Source: Glandiceps talaboti (taxonomy: Eukaryota > Hemichordata > Enteropneusta > Spengelidae). Taken from it: a DNA stretch of 11,000 bases. The notes beneath the pieces were generated by a model that worked only from the letters and a program-made list of their open reading frames with translations, made no database searches and was not told the DNA's origin. Made by a program: the position numbers and the translations under genes. Below, piece after piece: positions 1 through 6,838 of this stretch. Numbering within the stretch: the first letter of the stretch is position 1; every line of letters begins with the position of its first letter. The stretch is from positions 2,409,001-2,420,000 of the forward strand of contig NC_135558.1 of the NCBI RefSeq assembly GCF_964340395.1. Direction: 5' to 3'.

Positions 1-12
1 TATCGTCTTGCT

Positions 13-49
13 AGACAAAATGTTTATTACATGTAACATTTTATTGTCT
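13..49. repeat. Imperfect hairpin (12-bp stem with 3-nt bulge)
   Basis: The left arm AGACAAAATGTT (13-24) pairs fully with the right arm AACATTTTATTGTCT (35-49) apart from a 3-nt bulge in the right arm. The loop is 10 nt and contains TACATG. This could be a decayed transposon end or a chance fold; no partner terminus was found. Confidence 0.5.
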
Positions 50-111
50 GACATGATGAGAACTGAAATACAATTGCTACATTTTAATCCAGTGATGTGC
101 CTGAAAAAGTG

Positions 112-128
112 TACATTGTTACAATGTA
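112..128. repeat. 17-bp odd palindrome, TACATTGT-t-ACAATGTA
   Basis: Two perfect 8-bp arms flank a single central T. Stems of this size with any short loop are expected about once in 11 kb, so by itself it is only weakly notable. Confidence 0.55.
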
Positions 129-795
129 TATGATTTGGAGATAATGTGCAAAAATAAAGGTACCTCACACAAGGAAAATGTAGAAATGTTGGTAAGAGAT
201 GGTGCAAAGCAGGATGATGAAAAAAATATAAATTGTTGCTATTTGTTGTCGAGTCGGACGATAAAATGTAGCAACATTATCAAGATTTCATTTGAGCCAG
301 ACAACGATTTTTCTCACGCCAACTGGCTTCAATTGTAATTTGTATCATCTCTGATCAAGGTCATGCAACTAGTTTACTATTGAAGTCAGCTAGCTTGAAC
401 AGAACGTCGTCTGACGCACCAATAGTGTTGTTAACAATGCTCACTTCTACTGCAGCATCGTCTGGCGTTACAAAAATGTAACCTACATTGCTAGACCCTG
501 CGAGTAGAAGTTTTCATTTGATACTATGAACCCAGAGACCATGAATGTTCGTAACTTGTATAGCTGTTGCTACCATATTAAACGTTATCAAATGATATGA
601 TATGTCTATGAAACAGAAAACGGTTGGAATTAACAAGACTTTAGTGTGTTGGTAACACTGAGACCACGCCGATAACCAAACTGCATGTAAAATCAATAAT
701 ATTTCGTCAAATCTCACGTAACGAGACACCAGAACTACAAATAATGTATTACTTGATAAATACTTGTATGACAGTCGTAATGCTAGTCATTTTCA

Positions 796-813
796 AACTT
801 AATTATTTAAGTT
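796..813. repeat. AT-rich hairpin, 7-bp arms
   Basis: AACTTAA (796-802) and TTAAGTT (807-813) are reverse complements separated by 4 nt. There is no associated gene to make it a terminator or regulatory hairpin, and it may be chance. Confidence 0.4.
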
Positions 814-1244
814 ATCAATGGCCCCTTTTCACGTGTTCGAGTAATTGCTGTCAAAAGCCCTGAGCAACCTTTTAACTTGCATCGTCATAACAATTTTTCA
901 CTTGAGTTGGTCTTCGCGTGACGAGCTAACGAGTATACCTACTAGACATCATCAACGAACAAACGTTCTCAACCGCTCTTTTGATTTCAATTGAATTCAA
1001 GTACACGTGTGTTATTGCAACTAATGTACTCGTGATATCAATTAGGTTATGGTGCATACAATGGTAGCCATATCGCAGGTTGTTAGTGATAGTTATTTGG
1101 AACATTAATATGTATACCATCCTCGTAAAGGCAAAATCTGATATGTTACAATGCAGGCCACGCAAATTACAATTTGTGTTTCTAATGGCACACCTTTCAA
1201 AAATAGGTTCTGTATTGAACTGTTCTTTTTCTTTCTTTTTATTA

Positions 1245-1257
1245 GGGGGGGGGGGGG
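1245..1257 (+). repeat. Poly-G run, 13 nt
   Basis: Thirteen consecutive G residues follow a C/T-rich stretch (about 1219-1240). It is a mononucleotide microsatellite, and prone to length error in sequencing. It is matched by a 13-nt C run at 10925-10937 at the other end of the window. Confidence 0.9.
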
Positions 1258-1575
1258 TTACGCATTCCCTGTGTTTGTATTATTACATGTATCTATGATT
1301 TTACGCCATGTTAGACTTTCGGCCCCTCAAAAAGTTAAGGGTTGTAACTTAGGGGAAAGATAGATAGTCTGGTTTTCATTGTTTGTATTTGGCCATATTT
1401 GACTGAATCTTTATCGAGTTGATAATATTTATTTATCAAACCGATATAATAATTACACAAGGAACTGGTTGATTGACTAGTAAGAGTCGAGACAAGGAGA
1501 TAACCCCACTTTAGTATTGCCTTAACACCGGTAAGGTGAAAGGTTAAAACACTTCATACATGCAATATACATAAT

Positions 1576-1769
1576 TGTGTGTGTGTTTATGTATGTATGT
1601 ATGTATGTATGTATGTATGTATGTATGTATGTATGTATGTATGTATGTATGTATGTATGTATGTATGTATGTATGTATGTATGTATGTATGTATGTGTGT
1701 GTGTATGTGTGTGTGTGTATGTATGTATGTATGTATGTATGTATGTATGTATGTATGTATGTATGTATG

Positions 1770-1803
<34 letters not shown>

Positions 1804-1912
1804 TGTATGTATGTATGTATGTATGCATGCATGCATGCATGCATGCATGCATGTATGAGTATGTATGTGTATGTGTATGTGTATGTGTATTATACGTGTG
1901 TATGTGTGTACA
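1576..1912 (+). repeat. Compound (ATGT)n microsatellite with GT, ATGC and GTATGT blocks
   Basis: This opens with (TG)n at 1576-1586. It then runs as (ATGT)n from 1588, a GT-rich interruption around 1695-1717, more (ATGT)n, an ATATATGT variant near 1769-1776, (ATGT)n again, and seven perfect ATGC units at 1823-1850. After a short break come four GTATGT hexamers at 1863-1886 and a degenerate GT-rich tail. From 1588 to 1857 every base alternates purine and pyrimidine without a break (270 bp). The long MYVC or TYIH reading frames here arise because the 4-bp unit translates to the same tetrapeptide in all three frames; they are not genes. Confidence 0.97.
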
Positions 1913-2157
1913 GTTTTGGATCTCAACAGTGTTTACACTGTCGTACCTATATACCAACCCATAAAGTGACGTCATCAATTTGATTGGCATATTTCTTTTA
2001 GCTCACTGATTTGTTTTATAAAAATTATTAAGGGTTCACCAGACAGGCCCAGTCAATTCAGAGGATTTGTTTCTATTTTCGGTTCCAACTCAAACGGCTG
2101 TTACTACTCTCGCAAACACTTGTCACCATTGAAATCCTTTACACACAGAGATATAGG
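1913..2157. other. Short unique spacer between two microsatellites
   Basis: No gene, motif or repeat was recognised between the ATGT tract and the CA-rich tract. Confidence 0.6.
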
Positions 2158-2257
2158 CATACACATGCACGCACACGCACATACACATACACACGCACAC
2201 ACATGCACACGCACATACACACTCACGTACGCACGCACGCACACACGCTCGCTCGCA
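2158..2257 (+). repeat. CA/CG-rich imperfect microsatellite, Z-DNA-prone
   Basis: This is an imperfect CA repeat with frequent CG and TA steps. Bases 2158-2222 alternate pyrimidine and purine strictly (65 bp), and after one break 2224-2248 do so again (25 bp). The 3' half is richest in CG steps. It ends in a short CTCG-type tail. Alternating CA/CG sequence is the classical substrate for the left-handed Z conformation under supercoiling; that it does so here is inference. Confidence 0.9.
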
Positions 2258-2868
2258 GATAACATTTTTTGACAATACTGACATTTGTTGTGAACCAGAT
2301 ATCGAGTTTCAAATATTTGGATACATCAAATGTCTAACTGTTACGATACGAGTGCAAGAGAATAGCAAGTATGACTTCAATCGTTAACAAATCTGTCTGT
2401 CACCGACTCTTGTTACCACAAAGTAAATTTTCCATAACACACTTTTACTTTTCAGCTCCTTGAATTTGCGACCTCTCAGTAATACACTCAGTAAACTACA
2501 ACTTAACACGCTAAACCGTAGTGATAGTTCCACTAGTGTGCCACTGACAGAGGCTCATTTTATAGCAGTTTTAGAAAATGTCAAAACTTGTTCTTCAGTA
2601 CGCCATAAACATCTGTTAAAGTAACACAAACAAGTGGATTGTTATGATATATTTGTACTTGTTCCATAAAGAAGAACTAAAAACCGATACTTCAATTAAA
2701 ATTGTAAGTCTTCTGATGATAGCTGTCATCGTCATGCAATTTGATATCTCCTAACCAGTATTGTTTAGATAGCGGTATTCCTGTGTATGGTCATTCAACT
2801 TTAGTGACAACTCGAGAAAAAAATCTTACAACAAAAGCAATCTTAGTAATGAAAAATACTAAATACTT

Positions 2869-3078
2869 TTATTCTCAGAAACAAAAACAAAAACCAACAA
2901 AGGGAACCCAATTCTCAAGACCTCTTTTATTGCATGCTTGATACCACTGCATCGTTAACTAGAGGGCACTGGGAATGACGCATTCCTCAGCCATGCTGAA
3001 TAGTGCTCCTGGTAAGCCAGTTACTCAAGGCAAAACAAAAACAAAGAAAGGGCGCCCTCTTGGGCTGGACCTCGATGA
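2869..3078 (+). repeat. Diverged direct repeat pair, about 50 bp each
   Basis: The two segments share the order: CTCA(G/A), an AAACAAAAACAAA-type A-rich run, AAAGGG, a C-rich stretch, then GACCTC or GGACCTC. The copies lie at about 2869-2921 and 3020-3075, some 150 bp apart. Similarity is clear in the A-rich part and patchy elsewhere, so chance similarity through low complexity is possible. Confidence 0.3.
2956..2970 (+). promoter_or_regulatory. CTCF-like motif TAACTAGAGGGCACT (candidate)
   Basis: The core AGAGGGCACT with preceding ACT fits the bilaterian CTCF consensus CCASYAGRKGGCRS at all but the first two positions. I matched it from memory, not with a weight matrix. In an 11-kb AT-rich window a near match may be chance. 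No bound gene is visible. Confidence 0.25.
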
Positions 3079-3232
3079 CTGATGCAAGTAATTCAATGGC
3101 TTCACTAAAGTTTCACTATAAAGATATAGATATTGGTCTCTTAAAATCTACAGAGTTTGCAATGCACTTTGAGTAAACCTTGCACAAAGTTTCTAAATCC
3201 ACCCAAAATTGCAAACACACAAAGAAACAGAC

Positions 3233-3233
<1 letters not shown>

Positions 3234-3275
<42 letters not shown>
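3234..3275 (+). repeat. (CAGA)10 microsatellite
   Basis: Ten perfect CAGA units plus a partial unit, preceded by an imperfect ACAC/AGAC lead-in. The same motif on the opposite strand (GTCT) appears at 9917-9952. Confidence 0.97.
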
Positions 3276-3992
3276 TATCAACAAACGTTATTTCATTTGA
3301 AGAATTACTTTACTCTTTGTGAATCACTGTGTCCATCACTACTAACCAAGATATATCTACCAACGCATTTAGGCAAACATTTCCATGTCGTAATTCAAGG
3401 TTGCAACGACATTTTTGAAGGACGTATAAGGATTATAGAGAGAGTGAATTTAGGCTCACTTCAAGGCACGAATCAACATACATATGATAGCTGGTGATTT
3501 TTATTTATTCATTTAGATAAAAACTGTGTCTCAGGCTGGACTATCAAACTTTAATGTGTTCGTGAAAGAGATACGATATTGCATATATAATGTATATAAC
3601 TAGGTATTTGTACTGTTGTGTTTTGTTTATTTTTACTGTTTATGGTTGTGGAGAAGCAATGTGATTAATAAATTATGTGAAACACGATAGAGGAAAACTG
3701 CCAGTCAAGGCATAAACATCATGTAATCAGCTGCGTTGACACCAGTGTAGATTTATTTGTACCACAATGTGGTTGACAAAGTACAGAATTGTTGTAGTAA
3801 TGGTTATGTTTACTACTAATATATCTACCCTAAAATAATTTATCAACTCACTTTCTTGACGCCAACAGACGATGATATTGTCACGACAGTTCTCTAACAT
3901 TAATGGACATTAGCTATAGATAGTGGATATTGGATTTCCCCTCCACCGTCTACGGTTATATGACATTTTGTTACATTCCACTTCGTGTACCC

Positions 3993-4335
3993 TATTTTGT
4001 GCTCACTCAGTATATGTCCCTAGGCGTTGTTTTTCACTTTACAAAATGTGTACATATAGTTTGTCAAGGCGCCCCCTGGACGCCATCGGTCCCTGTAATA
4101 CTCTTGTCAAATTACACTTACTGACACTTTTGTGTAGTTTGTCAAAATATCCCTTGACGCCGTTGAACACCCGGAATCTGTAGTCACATCACACCTATCT
4201 ATCGTTAAAACGATGGTTTGTCAAAGTACCATTGGTCATTCTGACACGATTGTCACTATACACCTACTCAGCTCTGTTATTTTGTCAACAAATCCTGAAA
4301 ATAGATCCTGCTGGCGACGTTCTCCTACACCCCTT
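3993..4335 (+). repeat. Decayed tandem repeat, unit about 78 bp
   Basis: The landmark RGTTTGTCAA occurs at 4058, 4136 and 4215, and ATTTTGTCAA at 4279, giving spacings of 78, 79 and 64 bp. Units 4058-4135 and 4136-4214 align almost without gaps: the first 10 bases are identical, CCCT.GACGCC is shared at the same offset, and GTCA..TTACAC / GTCACATCACAC is shared about 50 bases in. Most differences are transitions. The third unit keeps GTTTGTCAA and GTCACTATACACCTA but has lost about 15 bp. A possible earlier unit starts near 3993 (TATTTTGTGC, then TCCCTAGGCGTTG). Overall identity is low (about 55% by eye), as expected for an old satellite or a repeat inside a dead transposon. Confidence 0.5.
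4068..4084 (-). promoter_or_regulatory. CTCF-like core on minus strand (candidate)
   Basis: On the minus strand this reads GGCGTCCAGGGGGCGCC, containing the CAGGGGGCGC core typical of CTCF sites, but the upstream CCA part is poor. It lies in one unit of the decayed 78-bp repeat and is not preserved in the neighbouring unit, so it may be incidental. Confidence 0.2.
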
Positions 4336-4778
4336 ATTCCCTTTTTCGTGGAAATAGTTGATGTGTAAGATATAAATTCTTCATTTACAGACTACCTATA
4401 CGTTTTGTTGTAAACTACTGCTGCATTGTCTCTGCGAATAGCAATACAAGATTTCCCCAATAAAAGCTTGTTTGATGACTTCGCATTACATCGACCATAA
4501 TTCATATTTTCTTCTTTGTAGGAAATCTTCTGGAGATTACTTGATTTCATACATGCAAAACTATCAAATAAATGCCATGAAAGTTGAAGTGATATACAAT
4601 CTTATTTGGTGTCGACTGAATTTGATCAAAAAAGCCTGGCGTTCCTGTCCAGTACATTAATTCCTGTCTGATCTATTACGTCTTTCTAGTAACACATTAT
4701 CCTACGGAGCGTTAAGATCATCTAAGTTTCGAGTTAGAAGCCTTGTATGGTCTGCATGACATAAATTTGTTGTTTCTT

Positions 4779-4814
4779 GTTTGTTTGTTTGTTTGTTTGT
4801 TTGTTTGTTTGTTC
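4779..4814 (+). repeat. (GTTT)8 microsatellite
   Basis: Eight perfect GTTT units (4779-4810), then a GTTC variant. The approach (TTGTTGTTTCTT) is also T/G rich. Confidence 0.95.
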
Positions 4815-4907
4815 GTTAGGTCACCGTGATGAAAGCACAAAACCCATCACGTGCCATGTGATTATCATTTTAGATAGGTACAGAGCCTTGCTGTGAAGCA
4901 AACTTTG
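4815..4907. other. 93-bp segment between (GTTT)n and (AAC)n
   Basis: This short unique segment is bracketed by a T-rich GTTT repeat on its left and an A-rich AAC repeat on its right. It contains a TCAC-c-GTGA odd palindrome (4821-4829), a CACGTG hexamer (4848-4853) and GTGAT/ATCAC motifs in both orientations (4826-4862). A small retroposed fragment with simple-repeat tails is one reading. No A-box or B-box of a tRNA-derived SINE was seen. Confidence 0.3.

Positions 4908-4942
<35 letters not shown>
4908..4942 (+). repeat. (AAC)n microsatellite, about 11.7 units
   Basis: A perfect AAC repeat. Simple 3' tails of this kind can mark retroposon ends, but a family cannot be named from this. Confidence 0.95.
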
Positions 4943-4945
<3 letters not shown>

Positions 4946-6012
4946 ATTCATTTTACCTATCATTTCTCCTAAAATATATAATACTGCCCCTAAAGCTACA
5001 AGTTCTAAACGTTTAATGCAAATCCGTCGATTTTATTTCCATAATTTTCTTATACTCAACTAAAATAATAGCTTTTGGTAGACTGTGTTTGATACTACTT
5101 GTCACATGTATGTTTGTTTATGTAGGGGGTCTTTATCGCGTCTTTAGAATGATGTCTTAAAAATAGTATGTTATGTGATAATTGTCTTTTCTTACCTTTT
5201 AATGAAAATAAGGAAAACTTACATACACGACGTAAGTACATCAATGTGAAGTTCGAAGTTGGATATTGACGTTATCAATTTTTATGAGTAATATAACAGT
5301 TAGTGATGGCTGACCTTCACCATGAAATGCGTGTCGGAAATAAATTCTTTAAACTTTTGCTGTTACTTCGTTCAGGAAAACTCCAAGCCACTCTCAGGGG
5401 TCACAGTACACGTCTTTGAAATGGAGACCATTTTAGAATCCAATATGGCCTCCGAATACTGTAAACTACAATACTTTTTGTCGATTTCTTTGAAAACAAG
5501 ACGGTGGATCCCAAAATTTAATTTATTAGTTTGAAAAAGACCAGAAGCAAGCTTTCCAGCATATGGCAAAGTTTGGAGAGATTCTAAAAATTTTAATTTT
5601 AAGTGAAATTCGTCACAAAGCGCATTCTAGGTTAGACGTTATACTCTCTTTCAAAGTATATTTCTATCATAGCATAGCTATATTGATTTGAAGGCAAAGT
5701 TTCTTAATTTCAAAAATCAACTGCCTCTGGCATCCTGGCGTTAGAGTGAAAGTATGTCAGTAATTTGTCCCTTACTACTCTTCCAAGATGTAATGAATAA
5801 TGGCTGACATTTAGAGTAAGTAAGTACTTGGCTGATATCATTAATTATCGAAGCATACAATACCTCCTTATAGTTGATCTAGCAGACAATCGTGTCAAGT
5901 ATAATATCCATCAAACTTGACATAGAATCGATAGAACCAACCCAAGGTCAGTAAAAGTGTCTGTCAAACATACAAAGTAACCGATCTATGTAGATTTCTT
6001 AAATGAAATGGA
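4943..6012. other. Unique non-coding stretch, no gene seen
   Basis: No coding exon or RNA gene is recognised. Around 5370-5530 the sequence has a C/G-richer texture with the inverted repeat AAATGG-aga-CCATTT (5419-5433). Its wording (ATGGCCTCC, a GGATCC site) gives the impression of a dispersed repeat fragment; I cannot confirm that. The overlapping open frames there (about 65-70 codons on both strands) are short and have no motif. Confidence 0.5.
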
Positions 6013-6046
6013 GCAGAGATGTTATGTCTCTGCCTGCAGTATCTAG
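6013..6046 (+). mobile_element. Candidate Helitron-type 3' end (hairpin plus CTAG)
   Basis: GCAGAGA (6013-6019) and TCTCTGC (6027-6033) form a perfect 7-bp stem with a 7-nt loop. Nine bases later comes CTAG (6043-6046), followed by T. Canonical Helitrons end with a short GC-rich hairpin about 10 nt before CTRR and insert in front of T, so the geometry fits. No 5' TC end, Rep/helicase ORF or second copy is visible, and a combination like this can occur by chance in a window of this size. Confidence 0.25.
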
Positions 6047-6055
6047 TCCCACTAG
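6043..6055. repeat. CTAGT-ccc-ACTAG inverted repeat
   Basis: Perfect 5-bp arms with a 3-nt loop, overlapping the CTAG of the preceding candidate terminus and 28 bp before the minisatellite. Confidence 0.5.
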
Positions 6056-6083
6056 CTTACGGGGTGGGCACAATATTACAAAC

Positions 6084-6306
6084 ATTGTGCAGAATGCCAC
6101 GAGGTATAAAGAATATGCATTGTGTAGAATACCACGAGGTATACAGAATGTATTGTGTAGAATACCACGTGGTATGCAAAATATACATTGTGTAGAATGC
6201 CACGTGGTATACAAAATACATTGTGTAGAATACTACGTGGTATACATAATATACATTGTGTAGAATACCACGTGGTATGCAACATATACGTTGTGTAGAA
6301 TACCAC
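6084..6306 (+). repeat. Palindromic minisatellite, six 33-35 bp units plus a partial unit
   Basis: Units begin with ATTGTGYAGAAT at 6084, 6119, 6152, 6187, 6220 and 6255, plus a truncated one at 6290 (GTTGTGTAG, ending at 6306). Unit lengths are 35, 33, 35, 33, 35 and 35. Each has a 14-bp core. It is the perfect palindrome ATACCACGTGGTAT in units 3 (6162-6175) and 6 (6265-6278). It carries one change in units 2, 4 and 5 and two in unit 1; units 1 and 2 have GAGG instead of GTGG. With TGTA and TACA outside the core, a 10-bp stem with a 3-nt bulge is possible per unit. An open frame runs through on each strand but only restates the repeat. The array stops 13 bp before the alternating microsatellite tract. 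Confidence 0.93.
6166..6274. promoter_or_regulatory. Cluster of CACGTG E-box hexamers within the minisatellite
   Basis: CACGTG lies at 6166-6171, 6201-6206 and 6269-6274, with the variant TACGTG at 6234-6239, so spacing is about 33-35 bp. CACGTG is the canonical E-box bound by bHLH factors such as Myc/Max, USF or CLOCK-type dimers. The match to the hexamer is direct; any regulatory role is inference, since the hexamer is built into the repeat palindrome and no gene is visible nearby. Confidence 0.35.
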
Positions 6307-6319
6307 ATTCTTGCATTAG

Positions 6320-6599
6320 ATGCACACACACACATATACATACATACATACATACATACATACATACATACATACATACATACATACATACATACATACA
6401 TACACACATACACACACATACATACATACATACATACATACATACATACACACATACATACATACATACATACATACGTACATACGTACATACATACATA
6501 CATACATACATACATACATACATACATACATACATACATACATACGTACGTACGTACGTACGTACATACATATATACATACATACATATATACATACAT

Positions 6600-6638
<39 letters not shown>

Positions 6639-6838
6639 CATGCATGCATGCATGCATGCATGCATACATACATACATACATACATACATACATACATACA
6701 TACATACATACATACATACATACATACATACATACATACATACATACATACATACATACATACATACATACATACATACATACATACATACATGCATGCA
6801 TACATACATGCATACATACATGCATACGTATACGTACG
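6320..6838 (+). repeat. 519-bp compound (CATA)n microsatellite with CA, CGTA and TGCA blocks
   Basis: Mostly (CATA)n, i.e. (ATGT)n on the minus strand. Embedded blocks: CA-rich starts and interruptions (about 6323-6333, 6403-6420, 6448-6453), single CGTA units at about 6477 and 6485, five CGTA units at 6545-6564, TATATA at about 6571 and 6587, twelve CA units at 6617-6640, six TGCA units at 6641-6664, about 32 CATA units to 6790, then a mixed CATA/TGCA/CGTA end. The tract ends in the 12-bp palindrome TACGTATACGTA (6825-6836). Pyrimidine and purine alternate with no break throughout. Long frames of HTYI or MYVC repeats on both strands are repeat translations, not genes. Confidence 0.97.

Larger units (their letters stand above)
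1..1575. other. Unique non-coding stretch, no gene seen
   Basis: No exon is recognisable. Open frames in this stretch are short (under 80 codons), have no repeated or known motif, and are broken by stops in all frames, so I treat them as chance. The sequence is AT-rich with CpG present at roughly its expected level. It contains small inverted repeats at 13-49, 112-128 and 796-813, a pyrimidine-rich run at 1219-1240 that leads into a 13-nt G run, and two copies of the octamer TACATGTA (28-35 and 1284-1291). It is probably intergenic or deep intronic. Confidence 0.6.
2258..3233. other. Unique non-coding stretch, no gene seen
   Basis: Stops interrupt every frame. The longest open frame (about 66 codons near 2741-2941) is rich in K/Q because it crosses a CAAAAA-type stretch, and it resembles no family I know. 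A weak direct repeat (about 2869-2921 and 3020-3075) and a CTCF-like motif at 2956-2970 are described separately. Confidence 0.55.
3276..4778. other. Unique and old-repeat non-coding stretch, no gene seen
   Basis: I found no recognisable coding exon. Open frames at about 3923-4183 and 4472-4660 are short, with no motif, and the former lies within a decayed tandem repeat. 3276-3850 shows only AT-rich unique sequence. Confidence 0.55.

Noticed and set aside
1522-1990. Long open frames on both strands (MYVC and TYIH repeats) across the first ATGT tract
   Set aside because: ATGT and its complement contain no stop in any frame and translate to the same tetrapeptide in all three frames; simple-repeat artefact.
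3757-3777. ACCAC-aat-GTGGT hairpin
   Set aside because: 5-bp stem, expected many times by chance; resemblance to the minisatellite CCAC/GTGG core is limited to these bases.
5322-5569. Overlapping frames of 65-70 codons on both strands
   Set aside because: Short, no domain; cannot both be genes, and nothing favours either.
6084-6306. CRISPR-like array
   Set aside because: Direct, contiguous 33-35 bp units with no unique spacers; the surroundings are eukaryotic. It is a minisatellite.
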